Below are positions 59,985-64,000 of a stretch of 64,000 nt of DNA, one piece after another. The stretch comes from Ridgeia piscesae (taxonomy: Eukaryota; Annelida; Polychaeta; Sabellida; Siboglinidae). A program made the position numbers and the translations under genes. The stretch is from positions 50,001-114,000 of the forward strand of contig JAODUO010000437.1 in NCBI GenBank assembly GCA_025642075.2, in the 5' to 3' direction. The number at the start of each line of letters is the position of its first letter. The first letter of the stretch is position 1. Under the pieces are notes generated by a model. It saw only the letters and a program-made list of their open reading frames with translations. It did no database searches and was not told the origin of the DNA.

Positions 59985-60245
59985 ACAAAATGCACCTGCC
60001 ACAATGACCAAGATCGTTTCGACGTTGAAGGTTCCCAAAGCGCGGGCCAGAAGCATGAGGCCTGAGAACCACGCAACGCTGTATGCTTTGTGATAAATCC
60101 CAAAGATCATTGCCAGCTTGCTTCGGTCATCGCGAAGTTCGAACTGATCGTTTTGGACGACATCGGTGCTTGACTCTGGGTGTTGGCTCTGTGTGGACGA
60201 TCGGGTGTTTGCCTGGGAAAAAGGCGTTGTCAATGCCGAACTCAT
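59985..60245 (-). CDS. Gene X exon 1 (residues 1-87)
   Basis: ATG at 60245 with G at -3; the frame is open upstream but has no earlier ATG. 50 polar residues, then hydrophobic segments SVAWFSGLMLLARALGTF and ETILVIVAGAFC. Donor TTTTGT/GTATGT, phase 0. An alternative donor (GGCAG/GTGCAT at 59996) is phase 1 and does not fit exon 2. Confidence 0.65.
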
Positions 60246-61680
60246 GACCTCACTTTGTCTACCAACGGAGATGTCCAAGATGATGAGAGTCTTCAACAGA
60301 AAAGATGTTGTTGTCTAAATGGTTGTGCTACGTTCTGCATGGGAAATATTATTAAAACCTTATTTTAGCCCTAATTAAATATGTACATTGGAATTGCTTT
60401 ATTCAAAGAAACATTGCAAAACTGCCATCTTCTTTGGAAGTCTTGCGTCCAGTACAAAGGCAAGCATATTTCGTTCGCGGATTCATGTTATAACGTGCAC
60501 ATTATGTGAAGAAAAAAACAATGTTAAAATGATATGGCGGTATATAAAATAATGTATTATTGGCATTATTATTTTATTATGGTGTTTATTGTGATTTGTA
60601 ATCGTGTTGATACAGAAATGTCGCTGCAAATTAATATATAATAATAATAACTAAGTGTCAAATAGTATGTAAATAATATGAAATATGTTCGGAGCATGGG
60701 TGTTTCTTTTTGTTTTTTCACAATAACCTGCACAGAAGACAACAAATTCCAGAGGAAACTATTGCCAACATCAACTATGTCGAGCCACAAGCTCAAACCG
60801 CCTTTTAATTAAACAACTGGTACTACTTTTTAGATGTTCTTATTAAACATATATCCCAATATGTTAATCGAATATAGAAATATAAGATGCTTTCCTGCAG
60901 CTTACAAATATACACCAGAGTTGAAACGGTCTTTGTTTGTGTGCAAAATGATAACATGATATACATGGTAATAAGAATTTCGTCATCAAAGTTCTTCTTA
61001 ATTAATCGGCTGCATTTGACACCGTCGACCATGAAGTAATGTTGCGCACTCAAGTCATGTCGCAGTCAAAGGCCCGTCCGTCCAAGTACTGCATCCAGCT
61101 GTTTCCTTAGCTGTACGGAAGAGCAATTCGATGTGTTATTTTTAAGCGGGCAATTATCAAATCTACGTCCAGTGAAGCCTCTCCATGATGAGGACATTGC
61201 AGTGGCTGTCGTTCGTATCGAATAACGTATATCGGAAATCAGAATATAGATGACAGCGCACTTCATAAGGCTGAGAAACTAACTAACAAAAGTGATTTTG
61301 TTCAGTTCTGTCCAACAGCTTCAGAAAATCAAGTTACCCTCAGTACGCATTTGTTATTTGCATTTGTTTGGCCTCTGTATGTAAAGTCGTACGTAATCGT
61401 GCAGTTTGAGGCCGAAATGAGGATTGACATGCATGCAATAGTTGTATGCAGATCTGCAATTTCCGGCCAACCAACGCAACATGGATCAGAATAGCTCTAA
61501 GACGAAACAACAAGCAACGTTTGACAGCAGCAGACGTGATGTTTGAAAGACATTGAGTACGTAATTGACAGACCGCCTTGTTGGTGGCGCTAAGACATTG
61601 TCCACATCACAGCGCTACTGCTCAAGCTGGAGACTGCTACTCGCGCATGAAGCACTGACCGTCCTTGCACGACGATCTAG
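60246..61680. other. Upstream of gene X; no gene recognised
   Basis: Probable promoter and 5' UTR side of gene X (minus). Short frames only. No TATA box could be assigned. Confidence 0.4.
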
Positions 61681-61682
61681 GT

Positions 61683-62286
61683 CCGTTATAGCTACTTCCC
61701 GTTATAGCTACAGTTTTTCCCGTTATAGTTTGACAGGCAAACTAGTCCAGTTATAGCTACTTATTTAATTACACAATTCAGGAGGGTACAGCAAGAGGGA
61801 ACATTAACTATTTCAGATTACTGTAAGATTCCTACATGAAATGTATTACTGAAGGACACATTTTTAAAAGTTATAAGAATGATATATAAATGTAACTGTC
61901 AGTTATTTGAAATGGAAAATATACCATAAAACACTTGTGCACATTTTTTTCTTCAAAAGGCAACTACGTTAATTGTACTGAGTACATAATTGCATTTATG
62001 AAAAAAAAGTTTCTTCACCACTTTCGCAAACTTGGAATTCCATTCCTCAACATGATTATTTGTTCATTTGTCAGTTTCTGTGTAGGGGTATTACATGTCA
62101 AATCAATCAAAAACAGTGAAATTTACATGACCGTCTGCGATTTTTATGAAATTTAGTGTTTAGAGTTTATGCATCCCACTAATTCTAGGTTCAATCCCAA
62201 TCAGCATCCAAGCCATTGTTTCGCTTAAATTTGACACAGAATGCTTGAACTGGTCCAAATGTTTAGTGTTAAAATAAAACAGTATG

Positions 62287-62352
<66 letters not shown>

Positions 62353-62962
62353 TGCATGCATGCATGCATGCATACATGCAGCATCATCATGCATGCATGC
62401 ATGCATGCATACATACATACATACATACATACATACATACATACATACATACATACATACATACATACATACATACATACATACATACATACATACATAC
62501 ATACATACTATTTTATTTTATTTTATTTTATTTTATTTTATTTTATTTTATTTTATTTTATTTTATTTTATTTTATTTTATTTTATTTTATTTTATTTTA
62601 TTATTTATTTTATTGTTATTTATAGACATTCCACATGATTTTTTAATCATCATCAAGTCATGTCGCCACAAAGTACTCATTAAAAATTATCACTTGACTT
62701 TGTTGAAATTCCTTGTATCAAAGCCGTCCACCCTCCATGGACATCAGCTGGATGGAGATGAAATAGTTAATGCTCCCTTATCTTGTTACATTGTAAAATG
62801 GAGAAATAGAAAAGTAGTCAAACTTAATTAGTAGCTATAACGGGAATAAAAAGTAGCTATAACGGGAAGTAGCTATAACGGGAAGTAGCTATAACGGGAA
62901 GTAGCTATAACGGGAAGTAGCTATAACGGAAGTAGCTATAACGGGAAGTAGCTATAACGGGA
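61683..62962. mobile_element. Element bounded by inverted arrays of a 16-bp repeat
   Basis: The left end has about four copies of CCGTTATAGCTACTTC-type sequence (61683-61764), the right end eight or more copies of the complement, GTAGCTATAACGGGAA (62831-62962). The outermost bases GTC...CCGTTATAGC pair with GCTATAACGGGAAGAC. The inside has no recognisable gene and carries (TA)n (62293-62349), GCAT, ATAC and TTTTA arrays. Confidence 0.7.
62293..62605. repeat. Compound microsatellite (TA)n-(GCAT)n-(ATAC)n-(TTTTA)n
   Basis: Four arrays in series. Frames across them are artefacts. Confidence 0.95.
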
Positions 62963-63012
62963 AGACACCTGCACCACAACACGTCGACCACTGCGTAGAC
63001 CGCGACTAGCCA

Positions 63013-63499
63013 CTTAGGCCGACTTCGATTGGCCGGCTACTCGGGTTACTCACGTTACCCTAACGTGGTGTCCGGTTTATGGTAATTTACGCTGCGCACG
63101 CAATACTACGAGAGTGATCCAACTGAACAGCGATGATCGTGATCACGGAGATAAGCCCCTTGTGAAAATAAATAAAAATAAATTAATCAGTTGTTCAGTG
63201 TGTAAATTGTGATGTTCATCTTCTTTGTCTTAAATTATAATACGTAGAATATAGTTACTTTATCATAATATAATGACTGCATGTTTAAATGATTGTGTCG
63301 TGTTAATATCTTGTATAGTAGTGGCCTACGTTAGTCGAGTGAATGGTCTCCAAACCACGATTGCCTCGGGTAGCGGCCTTGAGGATTCACCTTGTTTATC
63401 TAGGTCAAGAATGGTCACGTGAACAAATGATCTTGGATGTTCGACTGGTATCCGCGTTATTCGGGTTACTCGCGTAGTTCAATTGAAATCGGCCTTAGG
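63013..63499. mobile_element. MITE family M4
   Basis: Diverged inverted termini: CTTAGGCCGACTTCGATTGG on the left, CAATTGAAATCGGCCTTAGG on the right; about 18 of the terminal bases pair. A second shared block CGGGTTACTC lies inside each end. No coding capacity. Confidence 0.6.
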
Positions 63500-64000
63500 T
63501 CACCGCGCTCGAATGAGCTCGAATGTTGGTTCACTGAAGTTGTTTGGACCGTATGTGCCCGCGCACGGTCATGCTCCACTAGATATCAATCGCGACAGCT
63601 AGGGTCGTGCGACAGAGTGCAGCTACCAACAACGGGTTATCTACAAATGAGATATGGTACGAATGAATAGCCGAAGGGTGGGATAGAAATAGTCGTCTGA
63701 ACGAGGAAGTTGCAATGCACACTCTCACTGTTCGAGATAACTGACAAAAGGTTGCATTTATGTTACACTTAAACTTTCTCTCCGATCACTTTGTGAATCT
63801 GTGTCTTCTTCGTCCAAGCAACGCTTCTCACTTCTATTGTCTACAACTCTGCATGGTGCTGCTTTGCACGAACAAACATCAGTGCTTACGTAAAGTGTAC
63901 TCTACTCTCTCGTTAAGAAGATTCTTGCATTTGTAAATAGAAGCAATTGAATCGTCGCTCCCGATTCACATATATTGCCGGTGCTTTACGTCCACAGGCA
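63500..64000. other. No gene recognised
   Basis: No splice-supported frame or repeat was seen up to the window edge. Confidence 0.4.

Larger units (their letters stand above)
43674..60245 (-). other. Gene X: multi-pass membrane protein with a tandem tyrosine-motif signalling tail (14 exons)
   Basis: Fourteen minus-strand exons join to 1482 nt, 493 residues plus stop, with every intron phase matching (eight phase 0, then five phase 1). Residues 1-50 are polar and cytosolic. Residues about 53-180 and 200-350 contain seven or eight hydrophobic segments; a Cys-bearing loop (183-203) and a larger loop (about 285-324, with YDCDYEP) separate them. Residues 350-493 form a basic then tyrosine-rich tail: two tandem 39-residue units (415-453 and 454-492; 18 identical positions) each with four tyrosines, including RYQGL, TYQGL, RYQNL and YQGM. 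The second half resembles MS4A/CD20-like tetraspans (short TM2-TM3 link, Cys loop, final TM then Cys-Arg-Lys), but this is only a guess. No name can be given. Confidence 0.7.

Overview
The window is animal nuclear DNA. It has spliced genes with GT-AG introns and phase-matched exons, no bacterial-style operons, a very high load of LINEs, one gypsy element, DNA transposons and MITEs, and long microsatellites and minisatellites. The domain mix (fucolectin-like galactose-binding domain plus a cysteine-rich chitin-binding-like module, an ISL2EU-type transposon, CR1/L2/RTE LINEs) suggests a marine invertebrate, possibly a mollusc. That placement is an inference; no species marker is visible.

Two host genes can be reconstructed by hand, both on the minus strand. 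Gene X (60245 down to 43674) has 14 exons whose phases all agree. It encodes about 493 residues: a short cytosolic N-terminus, about seven or eight membrane segments (perhaps two MS4A/CD20-like tetraspan halves), and a cytoplasmic tail ending in two tandem 39-residue tyrosine-rich units. These carry YxxL, YxxM and YxN motifs and are spread over four small phase 1-1 exons, with the last exon adding two residues and the stop. It looks like an unrecognised signalling membrane protein. Gene Y (30212 down to 16594, 3' end not found) has a signal peptide, a galactose-binding-like domain split over three exons, a cysteine-rich chitin-binding-like exon and a short linker exon.

Layout. 0.5-3.7 kb: RTE-like LINE (minus). 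6-9.8 kb: CR1/Jockey-type LINE (plus). 10-15 kb: dispersed repeats and a TA-target MITE, one copy of which is nested in an L2-like LINE (13.7-16 kb). 16.6-22.1 and 30.0-30.2 kb: gene Y, invaded by a CR1 LINE (17.5-19.7 kb), and in intron 1 by a degraded gypsy element, a long inverted repeat and a Rex1/CR1-like LINE end. 31.0-35.8 kb: a two-gene ISL2EU-like DNA transposon (SWIM-YqaJ-PHD protein facing a THAP-DDE transposase). 36-38.1 kb: another CR1-type LINE. 38-41.2 kb: MITEs. 41.2-43.3 kb: RTE/Proto2-like LINE (minus), just downstream of gene X. 43.7-60.2 kb: gene X. 61.7-63.5 kb: two terminal-inverted-repeat elements.

The most unusual feature is how tandem repeats sit on the splice sites of these genes. 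A 43-bp minisatellite (about 20 copies) is built from the splice acceptor and first bases of gene X exon 6. A 22-bp minisatellite abuts the exon 3 acceptor. A GTGAG-type pentamer array starts at the exon 2 donor. A 30-bp array precedes the acceptor of gene Y exon 3. Apart from the two host genes and the transposon ORFs, nearly all long open frames are by-products of simple repeats.
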